This document shows positions 10,456-20,891 of a stretch of 64,000 bases of DNA, in pieces. The DNA comes from Gammaproteobacteria bacterium. GTDB taxonomy: Bacteria > Pseudomonadota > Gammaproteobacteria > Pseudomonadales > Pseudohongiellaceae. How positions within the stretch are numbered: position 1 is the first letter of the stretch; every line of letters begins with the position of its first letter. The notes under the pieces were generated by a model. It had not been told where the DNA came from and made no database searches. It saw only the letters and a list, made by a program, of their open reading frames with translations. The stretch lies in contig JAURCS010000013.1 in NCBI GenBank assembly GCA_030828385.1, positions 1-64,000 on the forward strand, given 5' to 3'. A program made the translations under genes and the position numbers.

Positions 10456-10722
10456 ATGCAAGTACAACTACCACTGTTTTTTTTCTGTTTACTGATTCAT
10501 GCCGGTATTTTCCTGACATCGAATAAATTCGACAGGAAGTCGCGCTTACTGGGCGGTGTTGCAGTACAGATGATGACCTGGCTGCTCTGGTATTGCGGAA
10601 CTCTGCTTGAGCCTGAAACAAACATTGCGCTTTTCTGGCTGGGTAGAATTCTGGTCAATGCGCCTTACTATTTTCCCTTCGTCAGCTTCCTTGTTTACAT
10701 TCGCCGGCTTAACGCGAAATAG
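10456..10722 (+). CDS. small inner-membrane protein of unknown function
   Basis: This 88-residue protein has three hydrophobic segments (about 4-20, 34-50 and 57-82) separated by short charged loops, such as NKFDRKSR near residue 24. A Shine-Dalgarno-like AGGGGA lies just before its ATG, and it follows the DUF1653 chimera by 24 bases, so it may be co-transcribed. I do not recognise the family. An overlapping frame (10607-10894) has no comparable composition and was not called. Confidence 0.6.
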   Translation: MQVQLPLFFFCLLIHAGIFLTSNKFDRKSRLLGGVAVQMMTWLLWYCGTLLEPETNIALFWLGRILVNAPYYFPFVSFLVYIRRLNAK

Positions 10723-10918
10723 TCATATTCCCCCAAGCTTTTCTCAGAGAAATTTCCCACTATTTTATTTCATGGCCTTGAATTTTTTCATGGTGGACAT
10801 ACTTATGTGTTGTGAAGGCTCAAATGAGCTTCATCTTGCCGGCCTTGAGCTGGCCCAGTGCCTGGTTCTGAGTGAACAGGCTTTAACTAAGTAATATTGC
10901 TTGAATGAGGATATACAC

Positions 10919-11380
10919 ATGACAACATTTGATTTTTCTCCCCTTTACCGATCAGCTATTGGTTTTGACCACCTGGGCTCACTACTTGACAGCATTTCTA
11001 CCAACGAAAGAACTGCGTCAACTTATCCCCCCTATAACATCGAATTATTAAGCGACGATGAGTATCGCATCACCATGGCAGTTGCGGGTTTTTCCGAAGC
11101 AGACATTAACGTGGAAGTAGAGAACAATACCCTGACGGTTTCTTCCACGAACTCGGAAGATAAAAGTGATAGTGAACGCAATTACCTGCATCGCGGTATT
11201 GCAGAACGGCATTTCAAACGTCAATTTAAATTGGCCGATCACATCAAGGTGAATGGCGCCAGCATGGAAAATGGCTTGCTACATATCGATCTGGAACGTG
11301 AAGTCCCGGAAGCCATGAAGCCAAGGCAGATAGCCATTAATAGTAATGTCGATAACAGCAGACTGCTGAAATCAGCCTGA
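10919..11380 (+). CDS. small heat-shock protein, Hsp20/IbpA family
   Basis: This is an ATP-independent holdase that binds unfolding proteins as oligomers. The 153-residue protein has the IbpA-type start (TTFDFSPLYRSAIGFD) and an alpha-crystallin domain with YPPYNIELLSDDEYRITMAV. The block AERHFKRQFKLADHIKV and a final IDLEREVPEAMKPRQIAI tail with the IxI/V-type end follow. ATG 10919 is preferred over TTG 10901 because GAGG lies 8-9 bases before it and IbpA proteins begin this way. A strong terminator follows directly. Confidence 0.94.
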   Translation: MTTFDFSPLYRSAIGFDHLGSLLDSISTNERTASTYPPYNIELLSDDEYRITMAVAGFSEADINVEVENNTLTVSSTNSEDKSDSERNYLHRGIAERHFKRQFKLADHIKVNGASMENGLLHIDLEREVPEAMKPRQIAINSNVDNSRLLKSA

Positions 11381-11384
11381 TCAG

Positions 11385-11415
11385 AAAAGCCCGGTGAAAA
11401 CCGGGCTTTTTTTTA
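11385..11415 (+). terminator. rho-independent terminator after the Hsp20 gene
   Basis: The stem is AAAAGCCCGG against CCGGGCTTTT with a short GTGAAAA-type loop, followed by an uninterrupted run of T. It begins five bases after the Hsp20 stop codon. Confidence 0.9.
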
Positions 11416-11424
11416 AGAGAGAGA

Positions 11425-11579
11425 CAAGAGGCAAGAGACAAGAGGCAAGCCACAAAATGAAGCCTGCTGATGAAATTGTCTTTTTTAAAAATCGAGAATT
11501 CTCGCTTTTTTTAATATGAATAACGGCAGGATCGATTCTCACTCACCTTTATCCTTTTATTCGTTTTACTTGCCTCTTT
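11425..11579. repeat. CAAGNNN heptad-repeat element, copy A
   Basis: The left arm has four CAAG words at exactly seven-base spacing (11425, 11432, 11439, 11446) with spacers agg/aga/agg. About 120 bases later the right arm carries the inverse: CTTG at 11569 and a degenerate CTTT at 11576. Just inside the right arm is a core reading CACCTTTATCC then TTTTATTCGTT (11544-11565). The same arms and core recur at 22790-22962 (copy B). It lies between the Hsp20 terminator and the 3' end of the dead gdhA. No coding capacity is seen. Confidence 0.75.
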
Positions 11580-11588
11580 CCTCCGGGG

Positions 11589-12931
<1,343 letters not shown>

Positions 12932-13089
12932 GAGGAATTGCCTTAATCAAAATTTTCCGGGTAGCAGATTAAGCCTGTTGCCAGACTCTGCAAACAATAG
13001 ATAACTATAATAATGCTGTACGGATATATAAATAATCAGATTACTTAAAGAGAAAAGGAGTCAGGTACAAGATAGCTGTTCCGTAAGTT

Positions 13090-14874
13090 TTAATTCTTAT
13101 ACAGGGGAGGCAAGCTGTAATCTTTACCTGTTTTCCCTTTTACCACCCCTTGTTTATGGAGACTGCTGATAATGAAAAACAGAGTCTTGTGATCGGCCTG
13201 TCCCTTGTCCTGATGATTGTCGCTTTTGTCACTGTACAGTGACTGTTCCAGTTGCTTTAAAGGGTCATTAAGCTCATCTTTGCCTGAGCGTTGTGCCAGT
13301 TGGGAAAGTGTCAGCAATGTTTCATCTTCGTAAAAGGCCTGGGCCCAGGCAATCAGGCAGCGTCTGATATCAGCAGCATTGCCTTTATCAATGGCTGTCT
13401 TCAGGACTTTCAATGCCATGTTGGCATTTGCCGAGACAGGTTTGTCCTGTTTACGTTGTTTTTGCTGCGGCATCATGGCCGGTGTGGCGGTACTGATGAA
13501 AGCGAGCTGGCGTCTACTACGCAGCCACATTGCCGTGGAGAAAAACCACGCCACAGCAAATACTGCAGTAGTGGTGATCCAGAACAGATACAGTCCCGAT
13601 GTTTGCGTTGCCGGTAATGCGATTGCGCTGTCGAGCACCGGCTGATTCAGCGGGATGTTCGGTAAATTGTTGCTAAAGGACTGGTTGCTGGTGACTCCGG
13701 GCTGGACCGTCAGGGTGCGTGCTGGAATCACGGCGCGTTCGAGAGAATCCGTGGTGGTATTCCACCAGGGAATAACCACTTCCGGAATGACAAAATCACC
13801 CGCTTGGGAAGGCACAATAGCAGAGCCTTCCGTGCGTGAACCAGTGACGCCGAGTTCATTGGCTGAATCTTCACTGCTCGGTTGGTCGGGATAAAATTTG
13901 AGACCCGGTAAATCGGCATAAGTTATTCCCGGCAGTAGCGAGCTGCTCAGGCCACTGGCACTGATCTGAATATTACGCGTTACTGACTCGCCAATGGAGA
14001 GATCATCAACCGGACCACTCCAGCTTTCAATAATGGCGATATTGGCCGCCGGTAGCCAGGTTTGCCCCGGGAAGCTGGCAGGCTTTCCCAGTACTTCAAT
14101 GGCATGCAGGTCACTGCCCAGATTGATTTCACGAACAGTGGTGCGGTTGTTGAAAAAACGGGTAAGCCCGCCACGCCGGCCCACGGTAGCAGTGAAATAA
14201 ACCGGCGGGATGGTCAGCTCGCCACTGCTCTGGGGAAAAATAACAAACTTGCGTTCGGTAACGTTATAGCGCACACCATCGACGATTTCGGAGTAGGTTT
14301 CGTCGCTGCCCAGCTGCTGTACTACGGCATCAGCGACCTGTGGCGAAGTAAGTTGTGCGCCCTGATCAAAGCTGATGGAGTAATACAGTTTGATGGTGTA
14401 CAGCAGCTGTTCCTGCACGTAGACAGTTTCTTTGCTCACATCGGATAAAATAAATATTTCATCGCTCCCGCTGTTACTTAACTGGTCAGCTTCACCAACT
14501 GAGATGGTAATAGGGCTGGAGACTTCACCACCGATTCTGAACGAGGGGATCGTCAGGGTGCCGGCAGAGCGAGGCCTAAGTTGTACGATGTAATCGACAA
14601 AGGACTGCACGGTGCCATTAATATTGGTGTAGGAGCTGCGCGTACTGACATTGCCTATTTGTTCAAAATCACGGTTAAGGCCGGCAAGGGAGGGACGTGC
14701 ATTGCCCAATGAACTGTCAATCCTGATGGTCAGGGTGAGCAGTTCGTTCAGGCTGATGTCATTTCTGTCAACAAAGGCACTTAGCGGCTGGGTTTCAGTC
14801 TGACTCACAGCCAGCAAGCTGGTCAACAGCATGCAACTTGCGAGAAACAATTTCACTATTGATCGGTTCACCAT
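13090..14874 (-). CDS. batD: BatD family protein
   Basis: The 594-residue protein has an N-terminal signal peptide (LFLASCMLLTSLLAVSQT), then a long beta-rich periplasmic region starting AFVDRNDISLNELLTLTIRID. A transmembrane helix lies near residue 435 (TSGLYLFWITTTAVFAVAWFF), followed by a cytoplasmic tail. This is the BatD layout. Bat proteins are encoded with MoxR ATPases and linked to aerotolerance and stress resistance in Bacteroides and Leptospira, where the exact role is unsettled. It is the last gene of the operon and overlaps the BatB/C gene by seven bases. Confidence 0.9.
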   Translation of the reverse strand: MVNRSIVKLFLASCMLLTSLLAVSQTETQPLSAFVDRNDISLNELLTLTIRIDSSLGNARPSLAGLNRDFEQIGNVSTRSSYTNINGTVQSFVDYIVQLRPRSAGTLTIPSFRIGGEVSSPITISVGEADQLSNSGSDEIFILSDVSKETVYVQEQLLYTIKLYYSISFDQGAQLTSPQVADAVVQQLGSDETYSEIVDGVRYNVTERKFVIFPQSSGELTIPPVYFTATVGRRGGLTRFFNNRTTVREINLGSDLHAIEVLGKPASFPGQTWLPAANIAIIESWSGPVDDLSIGESVTRNIQISASGLSSSLLPGITYADLPGLKFYPDQPSSEDSANELGVTGSRTEGSAIVPSQAGDFVIPEVVIPWWNTTTDSLERAVIPARTLTVQPGVTSNQSFSNNLPNIPLNQPVLDSAIALPATQTSGLYLFWITTTAVFAVAWFFSTAMWLRSRRQLAFISTATPAMMPQQKQRKQDKPVSANANMALKVLKTAIDKGNAADIRRCLIAWAQAFYEDETLLTLSQLAQRSGKDELNDPLKQLEQSLYSDKSDNHQDKGQADHKTLFFIISSLHKQGVVKGKTGKDYSLPPLYKN

Positions 14875-16670
14875 ATCTGTCCGTTTTCTTCCTGTTCAGC
14901 AAGGCTGGGGTTTTGAATCTGTTCAAAGCGGCGGCGTGCAGCCTGGTATTGAAATTTTCGCCTTAGAAGCTCACCGGGATCATCAGGAATTCTTCTCAAC
15001 CATTGCTGCATAGCCTGTTCTTCCTCTGAATCTGGCTGTTCACCTTCCTGGGGTTCCTGACTTTCCTGGTCCTGTGGCTCATTTTCACTATCCTGCTCGG
15101 ATTCCTGCTGCTCCTGATCCTGCTGCTGTTGTTGCTGCTGATCCTGCTCGGATTGCTCAGACTGCTGCTCCTGGTTTTGCTGCTGCTGTTCCTGATTTTC
15201 CTGTTGCTGACTTTCCTGCTCCTGATCCTGGTTTTCGCCTTCGCTGTCCTGCTGTTGTTGCTCTTGCTGCTGTTGTTCCTGTTCTTCCATGATCTTTTCC
15301 AGCAGTTCCTTGTTGAACTGTGCATCTTCATGGTCAGGAGCCAGTGCCAGTGTCTGGTCATAGGCCGCAATGGCTTCAGGATAGCGATTCATGCGGGCCA
15401 GGGCATTACCACGATTATAATGGGACTCGGCATCTTCAAGAAGTCCAAGATCGGCCACAGCATTTTCATAATTACCCACACGGTAATTGGCCGCCGCACG
15501 CCATTCCTTATCCTGAAACAGATTGGCGGCTTGCTCGAAATCTTCTTCGCTAAACGCTTCTGTGCCCTGGACATCCTTTTTCACCCATAGGTCTTTCAAC
15601 TCCCAGGCATAGGCATCACGCTCCGGCACAAAGATGAAGGCCAGACATAAACCCAGCAACCAGCCGCGTCGAAAGGTGAGCGCTGCCAGCGGCAGTACCA
15701 GCAGTAATAACCAGGGGCCGGCTTCGTACCAGATATCAAATTCGCGTTCCACATCAATGAGGTTTTCATTTTCGTCAAACACGCTCTGATCCAGCAGGTA
15801 ATTAATGTCCTCATCGATTAACAAGGCATCAGCATAGCGACCGCTGGTTTCCCGGGCGAGCTCCTGCAACAGACTGCGCTGCAGTCTTGGGATCACAATG
15901 GCGTTGTTGTTATCACGCAGGAAACCACCCTCGGCCATGGGGATTGGCGCACCGTCTTCGGTCCCGACACCCAGTACGGACAGGGTATGTTGAGTTCCGC
16001 GCAGGGTATTGCGAATGGCACCAATATCATTGGCATTGATGCCATCAGTGATAAGCAGGATCTGGGCCTGGGGCAGGCTGCTGTTTTCCAGCAATTCAAT
16101 GGCCAGTTCAATACCACTATCGGGCCTGCTTCCCATCATCGGCATGATATTGGGCTCCAGCGATGACACCAGATTATTGATGGTTTCCACATCGTCAGTT
16201 AGTGGCGTAACCGCATGGGCATCACCGGCATAAACCACCAGCGCGGTCTGACCTTCTTCCTTGCGGGTAGTCAGTACATCAATAATCTTGCGCTGGGTAC
16301 GAATTGCCCGATTCGGAGCAACATCATTGGCATACATGGACAGTGACATATCTGCCACGATGACCAGCGCATCTTCACGTTCCTGAACCGGCACGGGAAT
16401 CTGTTGCCACACCGGCCCGGCTAGCGCAATAAGTCCCAGAGTCCATAACAGCAACAAGCCAAATAGCGGATAGATGCGACGTGGAGAGCTGTTTTTATCC
16501 AGCAGAAATGGCAGCAGGGAAGGGTCAATAGCCCTTGACCAGGTACTGCGGGTACTTCGGATAAACAGCAGTAAAAATATCAGGATGAGGGCAGGAATCA
16601 GTCCGTATAAAAATACCGGTCTGAGAAAATGGAAATTCTCCAGCATTTCGGCACTCAGGAGGGGGTTCAT
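14868..16670 (-). CDS. BatB/BatC fusion: von Willebrand A domain plus TPR and Q/E-rich tail
   Basis: The 600-residue protein starts with two membrane helices (about 17-37 and 67-85). A von Willebrand A domain follows with an intact MIDAS motif DMSLS (Asp107, Ser109, Ser111) and a later ITDGINAND. A further membrane segment occurs near residue 315. TPR repeats (about 385-460) end in AIAAYDQTLALAPDHEDAQFNKELLEKI. After that comes a stretch of about 100 residues of almost only Q, E, S, D and N, then a short C-terminal block. The TPR part corresponds to BatC, so this is a BatB-BatC fusion, common in gammaproteobacteria. Both ends overlap neighbouring genes. Confidence 0.9.
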   Translation of the reverse strand: MNPLLSAEMLENFHFLRPVFLYGLIPALILIFLLLFIRSTRSTWSRAIDPSLLPFLLDKNSSPRRIYPLFGLLLLWTLGLIALAGPVWQQIPVPVQEREDALVIVADMSLSMYANDVAPNRAIRTQRKIIDVLTTRKEEGQTALVVYAGDAHAVTPLTDDVETINNLVSSLEPNIMPMMGSRPDSGIELAIELLENSSLPQAQILLITDGINANDIGAIRNTLRGTQHTLSVLGVGTEDGAPIPMAEGGFLRDNNNAIVIPRLQRSLLQELARETSGRYADALLIDEDINYLLDQSVFDENENLIDVEREFDIWYEAGPWLLLLVLPLAALTFRRGWLLGLCLAFIFVPERDAYAWELKDLWVKKDVQGTEAFSEEDFEQAANLFQDKEWRAAANYRVGNYENAVADLGLLEDAESHYNRGNALARMNRYPEAIAAYDQTLALAPDHEDAQFNKELLEKIMEEQEQQQQEQQQQDSEGENQDQEQESQQQENQEQQQQNQEQQSEQSEQDQQQQQQQDQEQQESEQDSENEPQDQESQEPQEGEQPDSEEEQAMQQWLRRIPDDPGELLRRKFQYQAARRRFEQIQNPSLAEQEENGQIW

Positions 16671-17731
16671 GCCTTGACCTCCATGCTGCTTTCTTCAGTC
16701 GCAGGGTTTTGGGGCGTGGCAGACTGACGGCCGCCGGCGAACAATATGCCCCAGGGCATGCGCAATAGTGCAATGAGAAAGCTAAGAGCAACGGCTATGC
16801 CAAGTGGCCAGTAAAACAGGGCAGAGGTAGGACGAAAAGTTTCAGCTTCCTGTTCTACCGGCTCCAGTTCGTCAAGCAGACCATAAATGTTTTCCAGTTC
16901 CTCGCGGTCCCTGGCCCTGAAATACTGGCCGCCGGTATTCACGGCTATCTGGGTCAGGCTGTCTTCGTCCAGATCAGCTGATGGATTGATGGTACGCGGT
17001 CCAAACAGTGAGTTTGAGCTTGAAGCATCGGCGCCAATACCGATGGTATAAATTTTAATATTTTCCCGCGCCGCCAGATCACCAGCCTGGGTAGGAGAGA
17101 CTTCACCGGCATTGTTTACGCCATCGGTGAGAAGAATCAGAATACGACTGGCTTCTGGCCGCTCGCGCAAGTGTTTCACGCCCAGCCCGATAGCATCGCC
17201 AATGGCGGTCGCGTTTTCTTCGATAATGCCGATCTCGGCTTCAAAGAGCAGGGTTTCAACAGTTTCCCGGTCGAAGGTCAGTGGTGCCTGGGTATAGGCC
17301 CGGGCAGCAAACAGAATCAGACCAAGACGATCGCCAGTGCGCCGTTCAACAAAGTCGCCTACTACCGATTTCACCACTTGCAGGCGCGTCGCATTCTGAC
17401 CGCCCAATTGGATGTCCTGGGCTTCCATGGAACCGGAAATATCCACCGCCAGCATCAAGTCACGACCGGTAGTAGGGAGCTGGATGGGTTCGCCCACCCA
17501 TTGTGGTCGGCTGGCAGCGGTGACAAGCAGCAACCAGCTGAGGATGGCCAGCACGGCGATCAGACGATTGCGAGCACCGATTTTCGGCGCTGTTTTTTCG
17601 ATGCTTGAAAGTGACTTGAAAAACGGCACATAGAGGGACGCATCACGGTTGGCAGCCCTTGGCAGCAGGCGATGAAAAAACCAGGGCAGCGGCAAAAACA
17701 GAAAAGCCCAAAGCCAGACAAACTGAATCAT
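16667..17731 (-). CDS. batA: BatA family von Willebrand A protein
   Basis: This 354-residue protein has membrane helices near residues 3-18, 57-73 and 315-335. Its VWA domain has a complete MIDAS, VDISGSM (Asp97, Ser99, Ser101), and LLTDGVNNAG as the second metal-site loop. The metal-ion-dependent adhesion site suggests a protein-binding role at the inner membrane with BatB. Four-base overlaps with both neighbouring genes point to one transcript led by moxR. Confidence 0.9.
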   Translation of the reverse strand: MIQFVWLWAFLFLPLPWFFHRLLPRAANRDASLYVPFFKSLSSIEKTAPKIGARNRLIAVLAILSWLLLVTAASRPQWVGEPIQLPTTGRDLMLAVDISGSMEAQDIQLGGQNATRLQVVKSVVGDFVERRTGDRLGLILFAARAYTQAPLTFDRETVETLLFEAEIGIIEENATAIGDAIGLGVKHLRERPEASRILILLTDGVNNAGEVSPTQAGDLAARENIKIYTIGIGADASSSNSLFGPRTINPSADLDEDSLTQIAVNTGGQYFRARDREELENIYGLLDELEPVEQEAETFRPTSALFYWPLGIAVALSFLIALLRMPWGILFAGGRQSATPQNPATEESSMEVKA

Positions 17732-18279
17732 GATGGTGACTCCGTTTGCGTAAGGCGTTGAGCATGAGCTTGCCGTTTTTCCTGGTAACGTTTCTCAACC
17801 CAGCCTTTGACCAGGGCATAAAGCGCCTCGGTATCGGCATCGAAACGGCGTTGATAAACGCCATCGGCCAGCACCCGGCCAGCACCCTGGGAAAAATCAG
17901 AGCCAGCGTCAAAGCTGTCGAGAAATTCAAGCCATTGTGAGCCACTGAGCTTTTCTGAAGGTGAGTCAGGAAACATGACAATCGCCACTCTGTTTAACAG
18001 GACGTTGATGCTGGCAAGAAATTCCAGACCCGCCGCATTACGCTTATGGTCAAAGGCTGCCTGTTCATTGTAATGGCTGTAGGCCTGCTCCAGTTCATCC
18101 AGCACATTGGCCAGTTTACGCCGCTGAATCATGGCAATAATTGCTTGCCGGTAGATAAAACCCAGGCCAATAAAAATTAACAGCAGTAATAACCACCAGC
18201 CAGGGGCGGGCGGCCAGAAGGTAACGGCTTCCGGTAAATGGATATCGCGCAGTTGGCTTAACGGGTCTTCTGCTTCCAT
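17728..18279 (-). CDS. DUF4381 domain membrane protein
   Basis: The 183-residue protein begins DPLSQLRDIHLPEAVTFWPPAPGWW, then a single membrane helix (about residues 27-46), then a cytoplasmic part. This is the DUF4381 pattern found in MoxR/DUF58/Bat operons. Its function is unknown; the position suggests a partner of the VWA proteins. It overlaps the upstream DUF58 gene by 22 bases and batA by four. Confidence 0.88.
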   Translation of the reverse strand: MEAEDPLSQLRDIHLPEAVTFWPPAPGWWLLLLLIFIGLGFIYRQAIIAMIQRRKLANVLDELEQAYSHYNEQAAFDHKRNAAGLEFLASINVLLNRVAIVMFPDSPSEKLSGSQWLEFLDSFDAGSDFSQGAGRVLADGVYQRRFDADTEALYALVKGWVEKRYQEKRQAHAQRLTQTESPS

Positions 18280-19223
18280 GTTTCCATTTGTTCCAGTACC
18301 ACCTGGTCAGTCCGCAAGGGAATCAGAGGTACTTTCATTTTGTTAAATTCATTTCTAAGCATGTCCAGGCGCAACTCAAATTGCTCGTGATAGTGGGTTC
18401 TGACACTATTTTTGAAAGTATTGATGATACTGCGCTGCTGACCGTCGGTAATGCTATAGACACCGGGAATCGGTAAGTTTTCTTCCAGCGCGTCATAGAC
18501 AAAAATACAGGTGACACTGTTATGTAGAGCCAGTTGATGCAGGTACTGGCGGCATTTGTCATCAAAAGTCTGAAAGTCGCTGATCAGGTAAACGTTGGAG
18601 CCGGGGCGGGTAATACGATACATCTGTTCAAGGGCGCCGAGCAGATAGTTTTTTTCACTCAGGGCGGGATCGGTATGGTGTTCCACCAGCTCCTGATTGT
18701 AACGCGCCAGGGTGTCCAGAAATCGCAGGGCAGAGCGTTTACTGCGACGGGGTTTGATGAGTTCATTGGTGGTGTCGTTGAACACTACGCCACCAACCCG
18801 ATCGCCATTATCGACCGTAGTCCAGCAGATAATAGCAGCAGCCTCAGTGGCCACCACTGACTTGAATGCCACCTGACTGCCAAAAAACATATTGTGGCAT
18901 TGATCAATGCCGATAATCACCGGGCGTTCGCGTTCTTCGCGAAAAACCTTGGTAAAAGGGCGTCCGACCCGGGCTGTAACACGCCAGTCAATCTGTCTGA
19001 TATCGTCACCGGCCTGATAGGCCCGGTATTCCTCAAAATCGACGCCGCGTCCCTTGTGCTTGGAAATATGGGAACCGGACATCCCCAGTCGACTGCGCGA
19101 CTGGTAATCCAGTTCAAAGGATTTAGCGACATGACGCTGGTCAAATAATTGCTCCAGCGTAATGAACGCACCGCGACTGCGATACTGATCATGTGGAATG
19201 TTTAGCTGACGTTTACGAGACAA
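18258..19223 (-). CDS. DUF58 domain protein of the MoxR operon
   Basis: The 321-residue protein has the DUF58 core GRGVDFEEYRAYQAGDDIRQIDWRVTAR near residues 58-85, and a degenerate VWA-like fold after it (VIIGIDQCHNMFFG). DUF58 proteins are almost always paired with MoxR ATPases and are thought to be their substrates or adaptors. The gene follows moxR by 63 bases and starts the overlapping chain DUF58-DUF4381-batA-batB/C-batD. Confidence 0.92.
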   Translation of the reverse strand: MSRKRQLNIPHDQYRSRGAFITLEQLFDQRHVAKSFELDYQSRSRLGMSGSHISKHKGRGVDFEEYRAYQAGDDIRQIDWRVTARVGRPFTKVFREERERPVIIGIDQCHNMFFGSQVAFKSVVATEAAAIICWTTVDNGDRVGGVVFNDTTNELIKPRRSKRSALRFLDTLARYNQELVEHHTDPALSEKNYLLGALEQMYRITRPGSNVYLISDFQTFDDKCRQYLHQLALHNSVTCIFVYDALEENLPIPGVYSITDGQQRSIINTFKNSVRTHYHEQFELRLDMLRNEFNKMKVPLIPLRTDQVVLEQMETWKQKTR

Positions 19224-19286
19224 TGCTTTCCTCTTGGTCCAGTGGACTTGATGGGGCTGGGTCAGGAAAATTCAATATATTCAGGT

Positions 19287-20246
19287 CTAGGCTGAAGGTA
19301 CGAGTTCCAGAATCCTGTTCAGCACACTGTCAGGGTCGACGCCGGCAGCTTCAGCTTCAAAGCTCAACAATACGCGATGGCGCAGGACATCATGAAAAAC
19401 CTCATGGATATCTTCCGGACTGACGAAATCCTTGCCCTTGAGCCAGGCATGGGCACGGGCGCACAGATCAAGAGAAATAGTACCGCGAGGACTGGCGCCA
19501 AAGTCGATCCATTTCTCCAGTTCCTCGGAATAAGGGCCTGGATTACGGGTCGCCATTACCAGCTGCAGGATATATTCCTCAACTGTTTCCGCCATATGAA
19601 TATTCAGCACTTCCTGGCGTGCCTGAAAAAGGGCTTCCTGGGGAACTATCGCGGGCGGCTCCATCACTTCATTGCGCGCCTCGTTTCTCACCAAGTTAAG
19701 AATTTTGCGTTCAGATTCAGTATCCGGATAGCCTACGGTGACATGCATCAGGAAACGGTCAAGCTGGGCTTCAGGTAATGGATAGGTGCCTTCCTGCTCA
19801 ATCGGGTTCTGGGTTGCCATCACCAGAAACAGCTTGGGCAGTTGAAAAGTTTCGCGACCTACACTGACCTGATGTTCTGCCATCGCCTCGAGCAGGGCAG
19901 ACTGAACTTTGGCAGGGGCACGGTTGATCTCGTCGGCAAGTACCAGGTTATGGAAGATCGGGCCTTGCTGAAAACGAAAACTGCCATCTTCCGGACGGTA
20001 GATTTCTGTTCCGGTAATGTCGCTGGGTAGCAGGTCAGGCGTGAACTGGATGCGATGAAAGTCACCCTCGATGCCTTCCGAGAGATTCTTGATGGCCTTG
20101 GTCTTGGCCAGCCCGGGGGCGCCTTCCACCAGCAGATGGCCATCCGCAAGGAGCGCAATCAATAACCGGTCGATCAGTTTTTCCTGGCCAATAATCTGTT
20201 GTGACATCCAGGTTTGCAGTGTGGTAATTACTTCGAATTGCGTCAT
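19287..20246 (-). CDS. MoxR family AAA+ ATPase
   Basis: The 319-residue protein shows Walker A GAPGLAKT (Lys48), Walker B VLADEINRAPAKVQSALLEAM (about 108-128), the sensor region ATQNPIEQEGTYPLPEAQLDRF and the C-terminal lid. MoxR ATPases act as chaperone-like machines that assemble or activate partner complexes, often with VWA proteins. It is the first gene of the minus-strand Bat operon and probably carries its promoter upstream. Confidence 0.94.
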   Translation of the reverse strand: MTQFEVITTLQTWMSQQIIGQEKLIDRLLIALLADGHLLVEGAPGLAKTKAIKNLSEGIEGDFHRIQFTPDLLPSDITGTEIYRPEDGSFRFQQGPIFHNLVLADEINRAPAKVQSALLEAMAEHQVSVGRETFQLPKLFLVMATQNPIEQEGTYPLPEAQLDRFLMHVTVGYPDTESERKILNLVRNEARNEVMEPPAIVPQEALFQARQEVLNIHMAETVEEYILQLVMATRNPGPYSEELEKWIDFGASPRGTISLDLCARAHAWLKGKDFVSPEDIHEVFHDVLRHRVLLSFEAEAAGVDPDSVLNRILELVPSA

Positions 20247-20633
20247 GTGGTAAGTCTCTTACTTCTTTATTAGTTCATTAGTTCTTATTTAATCAATCTC
20301 AAGTCAAATTTTGCTCAAAAGATGTCTGCTGTGTGGCATGCCAGCGGCATATCGCTCTATTACAAAAATGCCCAGGCCATAAAGCGCCGTAGGGCTGGGA
20401 GTAAAAAGGAGGCTATGCCTTTGATTGGTTGGGCAGCTTGCCCGGGTAAAACGTCGATTCTATAGTGAATCCCTGCGTATTGAAAATTGAAAATGGTCGC
20501 AACTGTCATATATGTGGGCAGTCAGGTCCGGTTGACAGCGCTACTTGAGGACAATCTGCCTGCTCTATATAGTGTGACCGCCAATACACTCTGTCTATCC
20601 CTGTATTGTGATTATTTTAAGGAAAAAAAAACC
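20247..20633. other. 387-base intergenic region between divergent moxR and thioredoxin-fold genes
   Basis: No gene is seen. It should hold the promoter of the minus-strand moxR/bat operon and that of the plus-strand glutaredoxin-like gene. A TTGACA at 20532-20537 is visible but has no well-spaced -10 box. The inverted repeat GGGCAGCTTGCCC near 20430-20442 could form a short hairpin. Confidence 0.5.
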
Positions 20634-20891
20634 ATGCCTGCCACCAGGAAAACTCTGATTCTATATTCAACACCGGCATGTCATCTGTGTGAAACGGCCC
20701 ATGAGCTTATCAGGCCGTTTCTAAGTCAGCTCGAGATGGATATTGAGGAAGTGGATATCAGCGAATCGGACGCTCTTATTGAGCGTTACGGGGTTCGTAT
20801 TCCGATTATAAAGTTTGCAGATGGGGAGAAAGAGCTGGGCTGGCCATTTAGTGTAGAGAGCTTCCTGGCTTTTGTCTCTGATGAGGTCTAG
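20634..20891 (+). CDS. glutaredoxin-like (DUF836-type) thioredoxin-fold protein
   Basis: The 85-residue protein has the thioredoxin-fold start LILYSTPACHLCE with a CxxC pair (Cys16, Cys19), then EVDISESDALIERYGVRIPII, where Pro is the expected cis-proline. This matches small glutaredoxin-like proteins of the DUF836 family. ATG 20634 is chosen because AAGGA lies about 10 bases before it and the family begins here; the longer open frame (from 20487) adds unrelated residues. Its stop overlaps the end of the convergent peptidase gene by four bases. Confidence 0.88.
   Translation: MPATRKTLILYSTPACHLCETAHELIRPFLSQLEMDIEEVDISESDALIERYGVRIPIIKFADGEKELGWPFSVESFLAFVSDEV

Noticed and set aside
10607-10894. 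95-codon plus-strand frame overlapping the small membrane protein
   Set aside because: It overlaps the better frame (10456-10722, which has a ribosome-binding site) and its own composition is not protein-like in the overlap.
15129-15590. Very hydrophobic leucine-rich plus-strand frame opposite the BatB/C gene
   Set aside because: It is the reverse reading of the CAG-type Q/E-rich segment; leucine runs arise because CTG is the complement of CAG.
20532-20571. TTGACA with TATATA as a promoter for the glutaredoxin-like gene
   Set aside because: Spacing between the two boxes is about 28 bases, far from the usual 16-18.
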